A stretch of 64,000 nucleotides of DNA from a bacterium (lineage in GTDB: Bacteria > JAMCPX01), in contig JAJYLN010000002.1 in assembly GCA_021787665.1 (NCBI GenBank), positions 186,001 to 250,000 of the forward strand, given 5' to 3'. The position numbers and the translations under genes were made by a program. Shown here in pieces: positions 41,993 through 50,071 of this stretch; position 1 is the first letter of the stretch; each line of letters begins with the position of its first letter. Below the pieces are notes generated by a model. That model made no database searches. It was not told the origin of the DNA and was given only the letters and a program-made list of their open reading frames with translations.

Positions 41993-42475
41993 ATGGAAAG
42001 AAAATGTATCTTGAACTTTGCGATGCTGAAGCCCGCGGTTATCCTTGTATTGCGGATGGCCCTCGGCGCGGTGTTTATCATAGCGGCGTACGGTAAGCTG
42101 CTCCACCCCGGAGCGCTCGTCTCTACCGTCATCAACTTCAATATCCTGCCCGCCGGCCTTGCGAAGCTCTTTGCTTATGTCCTACCGTGGGTCGAGATCA
42201 TCGCAGGCAGTATGCTTATCGTCGGCATCGGCATACGCGGCGCTTCCCTGTCGCTCGGCCTGCTGCTCGTATCTTTCATCGTCGCGATAGCGATAAACAT
42301 GCACCGGGGTGTCTCGATGGAGTGCGGCTGTTTCGATATCTTCGGCATGAACGAAAAGATCGGCTCTGCGATACTGGTGAGGGACTCGCTGTTCCTCGTC
42401 GTGGTGATCGTATTCCTTTTCACCAGGGACTTCGTACTGAGCATAGATAGCTATCTGGAGAAGAGGGTGCGGTAA
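41993..42475 (+). CDS. DoxX/MauE-like membrane protein
   Basis: 160 residues from the ATG at 41993, one base after the rhodanese stop, with a gaaggga SD. Four hydrophobic helices: ILVLRMALGAVFIIAAYGKL-like start (VILVLRMALGAVFIIAAYGK), LPWVEIIAGSMLIVGIGIRG, LSLGLLLVSFIVAIAINMHR and a last one near the C-terminus. The glycine- and glutamate-bearing second helix and CGCFDIFG motif are typical of MauE/DoxX proteins, some of which work with thioredoxin-like partners in redox relay. Together with the rhodanese it may form a periplasmic sulfur or disulfide unit. Confidence 0.85.
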   Translation: MERKCILNFAMLKPAVILVLRMALGAVFIIAAYGKLLHPGALVSTVINFNILPAGLAKLFAYVLPWVEIIAGSMLIVGIGIRGASLSLGLLLVSFIVAIAINMHRGVSMECGCFDIFGMNEKIGSAILVRDSLFLVVVIVFLFTRDFVLSIDSYLEKRVR

Positions 42476-42479
42476 CCGC

Positions 42480-42887
42480 ATGCTTCCCGGCTACAACCAC
42501 AACATCATCCACAAGGGAGTCACATTCCATGTCCAGACGGAGGACAGCGGAAAGGACAACCCATTCATCATGACCCACCTCTTCATCGGCGGCAATATTA
42601 TCGCGACGAAGAAGACGAGCTACATGGACATCATCAAGGTAAACGACCTCGAGAAGGTCGTGGCCGACATCATGAAGGAGCAGCATAAGAAGATGGTTAC
42701 GGAGCTACGGGACGGTACATACGACACGCATGTTCTCGTGAAGGATCTCCTCAGCGATAAGGCTGCGGTCAAACAGGAGCAGCTATCGACAAACCAGAAG
42801 GAAAAGACCTTGAACATCGATGATGAGACGAAGAACCTCGACGAGGTTATCCTCGATTACCTCGTCGAGACTACAGAGGAGAAATGA
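42480..42887 (+). CDS. Conserved-looking hypothetical protein
   Basis: 135 residues: MLPGYNHNIIHKGVTFHVQT, EDSGKDNPFIMTHLFIGGNI, IATKKTSYMDIIKVNDLEKV and a charged C-terminal third (KTLNIDDETKNLDEVILDYL). The first half has the look of a small beta-rich fold, the second is a helical linker or tail. It overlaps the transketolase start (ATGA) and follows the MauE-like gene by four bases, so it is within the same operon. Function unknown. Confidence 0.8.
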   Translation: MLPGYNHNIIHKGVTFHVQTEDSGKDNPFIMTHLFIGGNIIATKKTSYMDIIKVNDLEKVVADIMKEQHKKMVTELRDGTYDTHVLVKDLLSDKAAVKQEQLSTNQKEKTLNIDDETKNLDEVILDYLVETTEEK

Positions 42888-43762
42888 AGGCGGTGGCATT
42901 GGACGAGAGCAGGTCCCCGGACACGACCCAACAAACGCTCACGGTAGACAGGAGGCTGGAGCAGAAAGCGACTGCTATCAGGATCGATATCGTCAAGATG
43001 CTCAACTTCGCTCGGTCCGGTCATACCGGCGGCTCGCTGTCATGCGTCGAGATACTGGTGGAGCTGTTCTATGAGCAGATGCGGCACGACCCGGGTAATC
43101 CGGCGCTGCCATCCAGGGACAGGTTTATCCTGTCCAAAGGGCATGCTGCGCCGGCGTTGTACGCCGTCCTTGCCGACGCCGGCTACTTCGACAAAAAGGA
43201 GCTACTGACGCTCCGCAAGCTCGGGACAGTCCTCCAGGGTCACCCCGACAGCAAGAAGACCAGGGGTATCGAGGTGTCGACCGGCTCTCTCGGCCAGGGA
43301 CTCTCGATGGGTGTCGGCATGGCGCTCGGCTTGAGAATAGACCGTCTGGACAGCCGGGTGTACGTGCTCCTCGGTGACGGGGAGCTCCAGGAAGGGCAGG
43401 TGTGGGAGGCTGCGATGTCGTCCGCGCACTACGGGCTCGACAACATCTGTGCCATCGTGGACAGGAACGGGCTGCAGATAGACGGCGCCGTGGAGGACAT
43501 CATGAACATAGAGCCGCTTCCGGATAAATGGAAGGGGTTCGGCTGGAACGTGATAACGGTCGACGGCCATAGCTTTCCGTCACTCCGCAGCGCGTTTCGT
43601 GTGGCGCGGTCGGTACAAGGGAAGCCGACCGTCATTATAGCGAAGTCACTGAAGGGCAAGGGTGTTTCTCTGTTCGAGAACAAGGTGCATTACCATGGTG
43701 TCCCGCCGACCGACGAGGAGTTGAAGATAGCCCTTGAGGAGTTGACATCGTGCGGGAGATGA
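42884..43762 (+). CDS. Transketolase, N-terminal subunit
   Basis: 292-residue thiamine-diphosphate-binding half of a two-subunit transketolase. ARSGHTGGSLSCVEILVELF, ILSKGHAAPALYAVLADAG, STGSLGQGLSMGVGMALGLR and the ThDP motif VLLGDGELQEGQVWEAAMSS then LDNICAIVDRNGLQIDG are diagnostic. Together with the next gene it makes a complete enzyme for the non-oxidative pentose phosphate pathway. The ATG overlaps the preceding stop; the split form is common in archaea and in several bacterial phyla. Confidence 0.96.
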   Translation: MKAVALDESRSPDTTQQTLTVDRRLEQKATAIRIDIVKMLNFARSGHTGGSLSCVEILVELFYEQMRHDPGNPALPSRDRFILSKGHAAPALYAVLADAGYFDKKELLTLRKLGTVLQGHPDSKKTRGIEVSTGSLGQGLSMGVGMALGLRIDRLDSRVYVLLGDGELQEGQVWEAAMSSAHYGLDNICAIVDRNGLQIDGAVEDIMNIEPLPDKWKGFGWNVITVDGHSFPSLRSAFRVARSVQGKPTVIIAKSLKGKGVSLFENKVHYHGVPPTDEELKIALEELTSCGR

Positions 43763-44697
43763 TAGCTACCCGGGATGCGTACGGAAAGGCCCTTGTTGCG
43801 CTCGGAGAGCGGGAGCCGAGGGTCGTGGTGCTCGACGGCGATCTCTCATCGTCCACGAAGACCGGCATGTTTGCGAAGCGCTTCCCGGACCGGTTTTTCA
43901 ATATGGGCATAGCGGAGCAGAACCTCATGGGCACTGCCGCAGGTCTCGCGGCGGCAGGCAAGATACCCTACGCGAGCACTTTTGCAATATTCGCTTCCGG
44001 CAGAGCATGGGAGCAGGTACGACAGTCTATCGCGTACGCCGAGCTCAACGTCAAGATCGTTGCGACGCACAGCGGCGTTACGGTGGGCGAGGACGGCGGA
44101 TCGCACCAGTCCGTAGAAGACATTTCACTCATGCGCTCGATCCCCGGCATGACCGTGATAGTCCCTGCCGATGCCGTAGAGACAGAAAAGGTCATTATGG
44201 AAATAGCGCGACATAAGGGCCCGATGTTCGTGAGGCTCGGGAGGACGAAGGTGCCCGTCGTCTTCGAAAACGGCTGCGATTTTGCCATCGGCCGGGCGTC
44301 TACGATAGCGGAGGGAACGGACGTTGCGATCATAGCGGCGGGCGTTATGACGGCAAAGGCCGTGGACGCCGGCGCGAAGCTGTCTGCGATGGGTATCCAT
44401 GCGAGGATCATCAATATGTCGACCATAAAGCCCATCGATGAGGCAGCCATCGTTCATGCTGCTGAGCAGACAGGCGCGCTCGTCACGGCAGAGGAGCATT
44501 CTATAATCGGTGGTCTGGGCTCGGCCGTTGCGGAGGTCGTCGTGAAGAACTGCCCCGTGCCGGTCGAGTTTGTCGGCATACGGGACACCTTCGGGACATC
44601 GGGCTCCTCGGAAGAACTGTTGGAGTATTTCGGCCTCACAGCCTCTCATATCATGGCATCGGCTGAACGAGCCATCAAAAGAAAAAAGCAGGGATAA
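43750..44697 (+). CDS. Transketolase, C-terminal subunit
   Basis: 315 residues from GTG 43750 (overlapping the first subunit by 13 bases; ATG 43759 is possible too). Pyrimidine-binding and C-terminal transketolase domains: VVVLDGDLSSSTKTGMFAKR, NMGIAEQNLMGTAAGLAAAG with the activating Glu, VTVGEDGGSHQSVEDISLMR, and ALVTAEEHSIIGGLGSAVAE. Pairs with the N-terminal subunit. The stop overlaps the ftsE start (TAATGA), so ftsEX is probably cotranscribed. Confidence 0.96.
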   Translation: MREMIATRDAYGKALVALGEREPRVVVLDGDLSSSTKTGMFAKRFPDRFFNMGIAEQNLMGTAAGLAAAGKIPYASTFAIFASGRAWEQVRQSIAYAELNVKIVATHSGVTVGEDGGSHQSVEDISLMRSIPGMTVIVPADAVETEKVIMEIARHKGPMFVRLGRTKVPVVFENGCDFAIGRASTIAEGTDVAIIAAGVMTAKAVDAGAKLSAMGIHARIINMSTIKPIDEAAIVHAAEQTGALVTAEEHSIIGGLGSAVAEVVVKNCPVPVEFVGIRDTFGTSGSSEELLEYFGLTASHIMASAERAIKRKKQG

Positions 44698-45356
44698 TGA
44701 TCCAGCTTTTTCATGTGTACAAGCACTATCTCAAAGGCAGTGCGGCGCTCGAAGACATAAGCTTACAGGTAGAGAAGGGCGAATTCGCCTTCATCACAGG
44801 CCCGAGCGGGGCGGGCAAGTCGACCCTTCTGAAGCTCATGTTCCTCGCAGAGATGCCTACCAAGGGACAGATCATCATCAATGGGTACAATATCACGAGG
44901 CTGAAGAGGTCAGCCGTGCCATTCCTGAGGAGGAATATCGGCGTCGTGTTTCAGGACTTCAAATTGCTCTACGATAGGACGGTTTTCGACAACGTCGCCC
45001 TATCCCTCTCGGTGATCGGGATGCCAAAGAAGGAGATCAAAAAAAAGGTCTGGGAGATGCTGAAACTGGTCGGCCTCCAGCATAAGCTCAACTTCTCTCC
45101 CCTCCGGCTGTCTGGCGGGGAGCAGCAGCGGGTGTCTATCGCCCGTGCCCTCGTCAACGAGCCGGCGATCCTACTCGCCGATGAGCCGACCGGCAACCTT
45201 GACCAGGACCTGACCCTCGACGTCATGAAACTTTTCGAGGATGTTAATATCAAGGGTACTACCGTCGTGGTTGCCACACACGACAAGAGTCTTATCTCAC
45301 GCTATTCCAGACGCGTGATAACCCTGGAGCACGGAAGGATCATGGAAAAGCAGTAA
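44697..45356 (+). CDS. ftsE: Cell division ATP-binding protein FtsE
   Basis: 219-residue ABC ATPase. Walker A GPSGAGKSTLLKLMF, Q loop VVFQDFKLLYDRTVFDNV, signature RLSGGEQQRVSIARALV, Walker B AILLADEPTGNLD and switch His in VATHDKSLISRY. The sequence around FQDFKLL with TVFDNVALSL is FtsE-specific. With FtsX it transmits ATP hydrolysis to periplasmic cell-wall hydrolases at the septum. ftsX begins 18 bases downstream. Confidence 0.96.
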   Translation: MIQLFHVYKHYLKGSAALEDISLQVEKGEFAFITGPSGAGKSTLLKLMFLAEMPTKGQIIINGYNITRLKRSAVPFLRRNIGVVFQDFKLLYDRTVFDNVALSLSVIGMPKKEIKKKVWEMLKLVGLQHKLNFSPLRLSGGEQQRVSIARALVNEPAILLADEPTGNLDQDLTLDVMKLFEDVNIKGTTVVVATHDKSLISRYSRRVITLEHGRIMEKQ

Positions 45357-45374
45357 AAGTAGCCGGAAGACAGC

Positions 45375-46283
45375 ATGCTCATAATCAAGAGGATCTCCTA
45401 TTTCATGACCACGATGGCAAAGGGCATCGCGTCGAACCTGTACCTGAATGTCGTAACGATCATCACAATAGCCGTGGCCTTTCTTATCCTGAATATTTTT
45501 TTCGTGATCTACCGGAATGTCAACGCAGTCCTCGAGGGATGGCAGGGCAGGATAAAGATTATCGCATATTTGCAGGACGGGGTGAGCTCACAGCAGGTCA
45601 GTGCTATCGAGGGCCAGTTGAAGAAGTACGGCAACATTAAGGGTGTACGCTTCTACTCGAAGCAGGACGCCCTGAGCGAGTTCAGGAGAGAGCTCAAGGG
45701 CCAGGCTGCAATCCTGAGCGGCGTAAGCCAGAACATCCTGCCTGCGTACCTCGTTGTTATGGTCAGGGACAGGGTTATAAGGAACGGGACGGTGGGAAAG
45801 CTGGCCGACTCGCTGCGGGGCATACAGGGCATAGCCGATGTACAGTACGGACAGGGCGTTACCGAGAGGTTCTCGGAGATGCTCGTCATGGTGAAGATGC
45901 TCGGTATCGGCATCGGGGGGTTCATACTGTTCGCCATACTGATCATCGTTTCGAATACCATACGGATGTCAATATTCTCGAGGAAAGACGAAATAGAGAT
46001 ACTGAAGCTGGTCGGTGCAACGAACATGTTCATAGAGCTACCATTTCTGCTCGAAGGCGTAACCCAGGTACTCTGCGGGACCGGGCTCTCCATCGCGCTG
46101 CTCTACCTCGTTTACCGGTTTTTCCTCTACAGGTTGCACCATGCATTCGGCTCCCTGATCGTGAATGCCCATATCGTGTTTCTCTCCGGAGGGACGATAG
46201 GTACGATACTCGTGGCTGCAGCCATGCTCGGGTTTGTCGGCGCATTCGTCTCTGCCGGCAAGTTCATACGACACAACGATTGA
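45375..46283 (+). CDS. ftsX: Cell division protein FtsX
   Basis: 302 residues with one N-terminal transmembrane helix (about 25-46), a periplasmic domain (about 50-165; IKIIAYLQDGVSSQQVSAIE, GVRFYSKQDALSEFRREL) and three C-terminal helices. VSNTIRMSIFSRKDEIEILK then LVGATNMFIELPFLLEGVTQ is the conserved FtsX signature. Membrane partner of FtsE; the periplasmic loop should bind a hydrolase activator such as EnvC or a peptidase. Confidence 0.95.
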   Translation: MLIIKRISYFMTTMAKGIASNLYLNVVTIITIAVAFLILNIFFVIYRNVNAVLEGWQGRIKIIAYLQDGVSSQQVSAIEGQLKKYGNIKGVRFYSKQDALSEFRRELKGQAAILSGVSQNILPAYLVVMVRDRVIRNGTVGKLADSLRGIQGIADVQYGQGVTERFSEMLVMVKMLGIGIGGFILFAILIIVSNTIRMSIFSRKDEIEILKLVGATNMFIELPFLLEGVTQVLCGTGLSIALLYLVYRFFLYRLHHAFGSLIVNAHIVFLSGGTIGTILVAAAMLGFVGAFVSAGKFIRHND

Positions 46284-46326
46284 GAAACGTTGAATCGTAA
46301 ACCAGATATTCCTTCATACTCCTGAG

Positions 46327-46355
46327 GGGGACCGGCATCCCGTTTACCCGTCCCC
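46327..46355 (+). terminator. GGGGAC/GTCCCC hairpin upstream of thiC
   Basis: GGGGAC (46327-46332) and GTCCCC (46350-46355) can pair around a 17-base loop in the gap between ftsX and thiC. There is no T-run. It may end the ftsX transcript or be part of a thiC leader; it does not contain the conserved TPP riboswitch motifs. Confidence 0.35.
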
Positions 46356-46417
46356 GTAGCTCCTGCCTATTGATTATTGTATGCGCTTTTGTTATCTTAA
46401 CCGTAAGAGGTCAATAC

Positions 46418-47713
46418 ATGAGTCATATTCTATCGGCCGTCACGGGTACGGCAACCGATGAGGTAAGGTTCGTCGCAGAGAAGGAGGGCGTGCCCATCGG
46501 TACAATGATCGAGCGGGTGGGGCGCGGGCGGATCGCCATACTCAAGAACAGGAACCATCGAATAGACCCGGTCGGAATCGGCGAGGGCCTGTCCGTGAAG
46601 ATCAACTCGAACATAGGCTCTTCGGAGGACAAGCTGAGTATGGAGGATGAGCTCAAGAAGCTCATGGTGAGCATCGGGTACAAGGCCGACGTCGTCATGG
46701 ACCTCTCAACAGGGGGCAACATCGCGAGGATAAGAAAGGAAATCCTCGACCATTCGACGGTGCCGGTAGGTACCGTCCCCCTGTACCAAAGCGTGGTGAG
46801 CTCAGTCAGGAAGCACCGGTCGATGTTCAAACTCACTATCGACGAGATGTTCGATACGATAGAGGAGCAGGCAGAGCAGGGCGTGGACTTCATGACCATA
46901 CACTGCGGCGTTACCATGGAATCCGTCGGGAGGCTCAGGAAGCAGGGCAGGCTGCTCGACGTGGTGAGCAGGGGTGGCGCTCTGATGATGGAGTGGATGG
47001 ACTACAACGGTCGGGAGAACCCATTCTACGAGTATTATGACAGGCTCCTCAAGATACTCGCACGTTATGACGTCGTAATAAGCCTCGGGGACGGCCTGAG
47101 GCCGGGTGCGATCGCGGACGCTACGGACAGGGGGCAAGTGCAGGAGCTGATCATACTCGGGGATCTCGCGAAACGCGCGGTGGAACAGGGCGTCGGTGTC
47201 ATGATAGAGGGACCCGGCCACGTTCCCATCGACCAGATAGAGACGAACATCAAGATCGAGAAGCAGCTCTGCAACGGCGCACCGTTCTATGTGCTCGGTC
47301 CCCTGGTGACGGACATCGCGCCCGGCTATGACCATATAACTTCAGCAATAGGCGGCGCTATCGCCGGCATGGCAGGCGCGGACTTCCTGTGCTACGTTAC
47401 GCCGGCCGAGCACCTGAGGCTGCCGGATATCGAGGACGTCAAGCAGGGCATCATCGCGTCGAGGATAGCCGCGCACGCCGCAGACATAGCCCGGGGCGTC
47501 AAGGGCGCCCTGGACTGGGACATGAAGATGGCAAAAGCAAGGAAGGCGATGGACTGGGAGTCCCAGTATAGGCTCGCGATCGACCCCCAGAAGGCGAGGG
47601 AGTACAGGGAGTCCGTGTCGCTGCAGGACACGGACGTCTGCAGCATGTGCGGAGAGTTCTGCCCCATAAAACTGCAGCACGCAGAGATCAAGCGCGTAAG
47701 AACTATGGTGTAA
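46418..47713 (+). CDS. thiC: Phosphomethylpyrimidine synthase ThiC family
   Basis: 431 residues from the ATG at 46418 with an aagagg SD; homology starts there. Radical-SAM enzyme that rearranges aminoimidazole ribotide. Conserved blocks: VGIGEGLSVKINSNIGSSED, VMDLSTGGNIARIRKEIL, DFMTIHCGVTMESVGRLRKQ, RPGAIADATDRGQVQELIIL, GVMIEGPGHVPIDQIETNI and the C-terminal cluster ligand CSMCGEFCPIKL (CxxCxxxxC). The short ~430-residue form lacks the extra N-terminal domain of E. coli ThiC. BzaF-type 5-hydroxybenzimidazole synthases are close relatives, so a role in the lower ligand of cobamides is not excluded. Confidence 0.92.
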   Translation: MSHILSAVTGTATDEVRFVAEKEGVPIGTMIERVGRGRIAILKNRNHRIDPVGIGEGLSVKINSNIGSSEDKLSMEDELKKLMVSIGYKADVVMDLSTGGNIARIRKEILDHSTVPVGTVPLYQSVVSSVRKHRSMFKLTIDEMFDTIEEQAEQGVDFMTIHCGVTMESVGRLRKQGRLLDVVSRGGALMMEWMDYNGRENPFYEYYDRLLKILARYDVVISLGDGLRPGAIADATDRGQVQELIILGDLAKRAVEQGVGVMIEGPGHVPIDQIETNIKIEKQLCNGAPFYVLGPLVTDIAPGYDHITSAIGGAIAGMAGADFLCYVTPAEHLRLPDIEDVKQGIIASRIAAHAADIARGVKGALDWDMKMAKARKAMDWESQYRLAIDPQKAREYRESVSLQDTDVCSMCGEFCPIKLQHAEIKRVRTMV

Positions 47714-47723
47714 AGGAGAGGAA

Positions 47724-48755
47724 ATGTCCGACCAATCGCAGGCGACAGACATACGGTACGACGTCTATATCGACAGCATCAGGGACGAGGAATCGAAGAA
47801 AAAGATAATCATGTTCCTCGCAAGCCTCATAAAGCATATTCAACTCGAGGACATCATAGCCGGCGTGTCGATGCTGCCCTTCAAGATCGTTACTGCGGTC
47901 ACGGAGCAGACGGCCGTCAAGTTGCAGGAGAGACTCGGCGTGAGGGGAGCCACGGTGAGGATTGTACAGCTTGTGCCCGGCGGCCCGACCGGTACGGGAT
48001 TCCAGAACCTTTCTTCTACGGCACTTCATACCGAGAGCACGCAGACCGCATCGGATGCAGCGCAGAGCCATACGATCGGCAGCTATGGCCAGTCCGAAGC
48101 AACTGACCTCCGGCAGGAGGCCACTCCGCAGCCCGGTTTTCTGGGGAGGTTGTGGCATGACTGGGTCGATGTCATGTTCAATACCCCATCCTTTTTCAAG
48201 AGTGTAGAAGCAGATGACCATCTCCATTTCCCGGTTATCTTCGCGGTCGTATGGGGGACCATCGCACTGCTGTTGAATATGCCCACCATCATCTACACCC
48301 GGCAGACATTCATCAAGTTCTTCGCCGGCGGCATGCAGGGGCACCTCGAGGTACCTGCAGCGGCGTATATACCGATACTCATTATTGCCCCGATCTTCCT
48401 GTTTATGGCGCTGTTCGTCATGTCAGGCGTGTATCATCTGTGTGTCCTCCTCGTGGGAGGGAAAGGTGGCTTTGCCTCTACACTCAAGGTGCTGGCTTAT
48501 GCGAGTGGGGCGATGGTGCTCGAGGTAATACCGCTCCTCGGCGTGCCGGTGTTCTGGTTCTATGCCCTGTACCTCTACACGATAGGGTTCAGGGAATTGC
48601 ACAAGATTTCGACCGCGCGGGCATTCGTTGCAGCGATTCTGCCGGTGGTCATCCTGTTTGCATTCATATTTCTTATGGTTGCGCTGGTCATACTCGGTTT
48701 CGGCGTGAATCTTATGAGGGATTTCAGACCGCAGGTGCAGGGAATACCGATATAA
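47724..48755 (+). CDS. Yip1-domain membrane protein with N-terminal L7/L12-like domain
   Basis: 343 residues. The N-terminal ~85 residues (SKKKIIMFLASLIKHIQLED, PFKIVTAVTEQTAVKLQERL, GVRGATVRIVQLVPGG) look like the small alpha/beta fold of L7/L12 C-terminal-like domains; a Ser/Thr/Gln linker follows. The second half is a Yip1-type membrane domain: WHDWVDVMFNTPSFFKSVEA and five hydrophobic helices, with HLCVLLVGGKGGFASTLKVL and EVIPLLGVPVFWFYALYLYT as typical blocks. Function unknown; Yip1-domain proteins in bacteria are poorly characterised. SD aggag lies six bases upstream. Confidence 0.85.
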   Translation: MSDQSQATDIRYDVYIDSIRDEESKKKIIMFLASLIKHIQLEDIIAGVSMLPFKIVTAVTEQTAVKLQERLGVRGATVRIVQLVPGGPTGTGFQNLSSTALHTESTQTASDAAQSHTIGSYGQSEATDLRQEATPQPGFLGRLWHDWVDVMFNTPSFFKSVEADDHLHFPVIFAVVWGTIALLLNMPTIIYTRQTFIKFFAGGMQGHLEVPAAAYIPILIIAPIFLFMALFVMSGVYHLCVLLVGGKGGFASTLKVLAYASGAMVLEVIPLLGVPVFWFYALYLYTIGFRELHKISTARAFVAAILPVVILFAFIFLMVALVILGFGVNLMRDFRPQVQGIPI

Positions 48756-48834
48756 ACCGATCGAAGACAACAAGTTATTGATATTTTTATTAGTTTATTA
48801 TAAGTAATCATAATGGAGTTTAGGTTTAAAATCT

Positions 48835-48904
48835 GTAATGGGCATAATGGCTCCGAAAGCCAGGGCAGCAATGCTTCGTTCGCGGAGGAGGCTGGTAACG
48901 CTTG
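48835..48904 (+). ncRNA. Structured leader of the GAF-GGDEF gene, possible c-di-GMP riboswitch variant
   Basis: Just upstream of the cyclase the sequence forms TGGCT-CCGAA-AGCCA (48847-48861), then GGGCAGCAATGC, then a CTTCG-TTCG-CGGAG hairpin (48874-48887), then GGCTGGTAACGC. GGCA + hairpin + GGGxxGCAAxGC resembles the 5' half of GEMM RNAs, but the second half is much shorter than in that class. The ribosome-binding site GGAGGAGG (48884-48891) overlaps the second hairpin, so folding could control translation. The same stretch also reads as a 25-codon open frame, so coincidence is possible. Confidence 0.3.
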
Positions 48905-49969
48905 ATGAACAGTGACCGGAGGGCGTCTGTCGTTTACCCTGACCTGAAGCAGGTGGACAGTGGCAACAAGGGCATCGATATACTTCATGAGATAGGCAAG
49001 ACGCTGACCTCCACCCTGGACCTCAAAGAGGTCCTTTCCATCATCATGCAGAAAATCTCGGAGCTGCTGAAGACCTCGAGCTGGTCGTTGCTGCTGATCG
49101 ACGAAGAGAAGCACGAGCTCTTTTTCGAGATAGCCGTCGGAGAGAATGCGGACAAGCTGAAGAACATGCGTCTCGCCATGGGCGAGGGCATCGCAGGATG
49201 GGTCGCTATGACTGGGGAGGCGCTGCTGATACCGGACGTGAACAAGGATCCCCGTTTCACGACGAAGATGGACGATGTAACCAATTTCAAGACCCAATCC
49301 GTCATATGCGTGCCCCTGAGGAGCAAGGGACGCGTGCTGGGCGTCGTCGAGCTGATCAACAAGCTGGAGGACACGCAGTTCAGCTCCAATGACCTGCACA
49401 TCCTCATGATCCTAACCGACTATGCCGCGATCGCCATCGAGAACGCGAAGTACTTGCAGAGGGTACAGGAGCTCACGATCAAGGATGACCTCACGTCGCT
49501 CTATAACTCGCGCTATTTGTACCTGATGCTGGAAAGCGAGATGGGGAGATCGAAGCGATACAGCCTGCACTTCTCCATGATCTTTCTTGACCTCGATCAT
49601 TTCAAGCTCGTCAATGACCGGTATGGCCACCTGATAGGCAGCAAGGTACTCAAGGAGACGGCCGAGGTCATACGCATGGAGCTGAGAAAACCCGATGTGC
49701 CCATACGATACGGCGGGGACGAGTTCGTCGTCCTTCTCCCGGAGACCGACAAGAAGGGCGCATACAAGGTGGCATCGCGCATGAGGGAGCTGCTGAACAA
49801 CCATACCTTTCTCAGGCAGGAAGGGCTCGGCATAAAACTGACGGCGAGCTTTGGCGTCTCATCGTACCCGGAGGACGCCGACAACACCCTTGATCTCGTA
49901 AGGCTGTCCGATCAGGCGATGTACCGTGTCAAAGACACGACACGGGACGGCATCGCGATGGCCGGCTAG
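48905..49969 (+). CDS. GAF-domain diguanylate cyclase
   Basis: 354 residues from ATG 48905 (TTG 48902 is an alternative). Soluble. GAF domain (about 25-180; LHEIGKTLTSTLDLKEVLSI, MGEGIAGWVAMTGEALLIPD, SVICVPLRSKGRVLGVVELI) then GGDEF domain (about 190-350) with FLDLDHFKLVNDRYGHLIGS and the intact active site RYGGDEFVVLLPETD. RxxD upstream of GGDEF is not evident. It should make c-di-GMP in answer to a small ligand bound by GAF. The leader may carry a riboswitch-like fold, which would give feedback if it binds c-di-GMP. Confidence 0.94.
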   Translation: MNSDRRASVVYPDLKQVDSGNKGIDILHEIGKTLTSTLDLKEVLSIIMQKISELLKTSSWSLLLIDEEKHELFFEIAVGENADKLKNMRLAMGEGIAGWVAMTGEALLIPDVNKDPRFTTKMDDVTNFKTQSVICVPLRSKGRVLGVVELINKLEDTQFSSNDLHILMILTDYAAIAIENAKYLQRVQELTIKDDLTSLYNSRYLYLMLESEMGRSKRYSLHFSMIFLDLDHFKLVNDRYGHLIGSKVLKETAEVIRMELRKPDVPIRYGGDEFVVLLPETDKKGAYKVASRMRELLNNHTFLRQEGLGIKLTASFGVSSYPEDADNTLDLVRLSDQAMYRVKDTTRDGIAMAG

Positions 49970-50071
49970 GAATACAAGAGCAGCACTTCCGTGGTCAGTG
50001 CCTGGTTAGCTGCCCGCGAAGATCAAGGAGTTTTAGAGCAGAGAGAGGGCTTGGCACCTGTTCATGTCGAA

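Noticed and set aside
46284-46417. TPP riboswitch upstream of thiC
   Set aside because: The conserved CUGAGA and ACCUGAU...GGGUAAU-type boxes are not present; only a plain GGGGAC/GTCCCC stem is seen.
49970-50071. tRNA or other RNA gene between the cyclase and the epimerase
   Set aside because: No cloverleaf, T-loop sequence or CCA end can be made; the gap looks unstructured.
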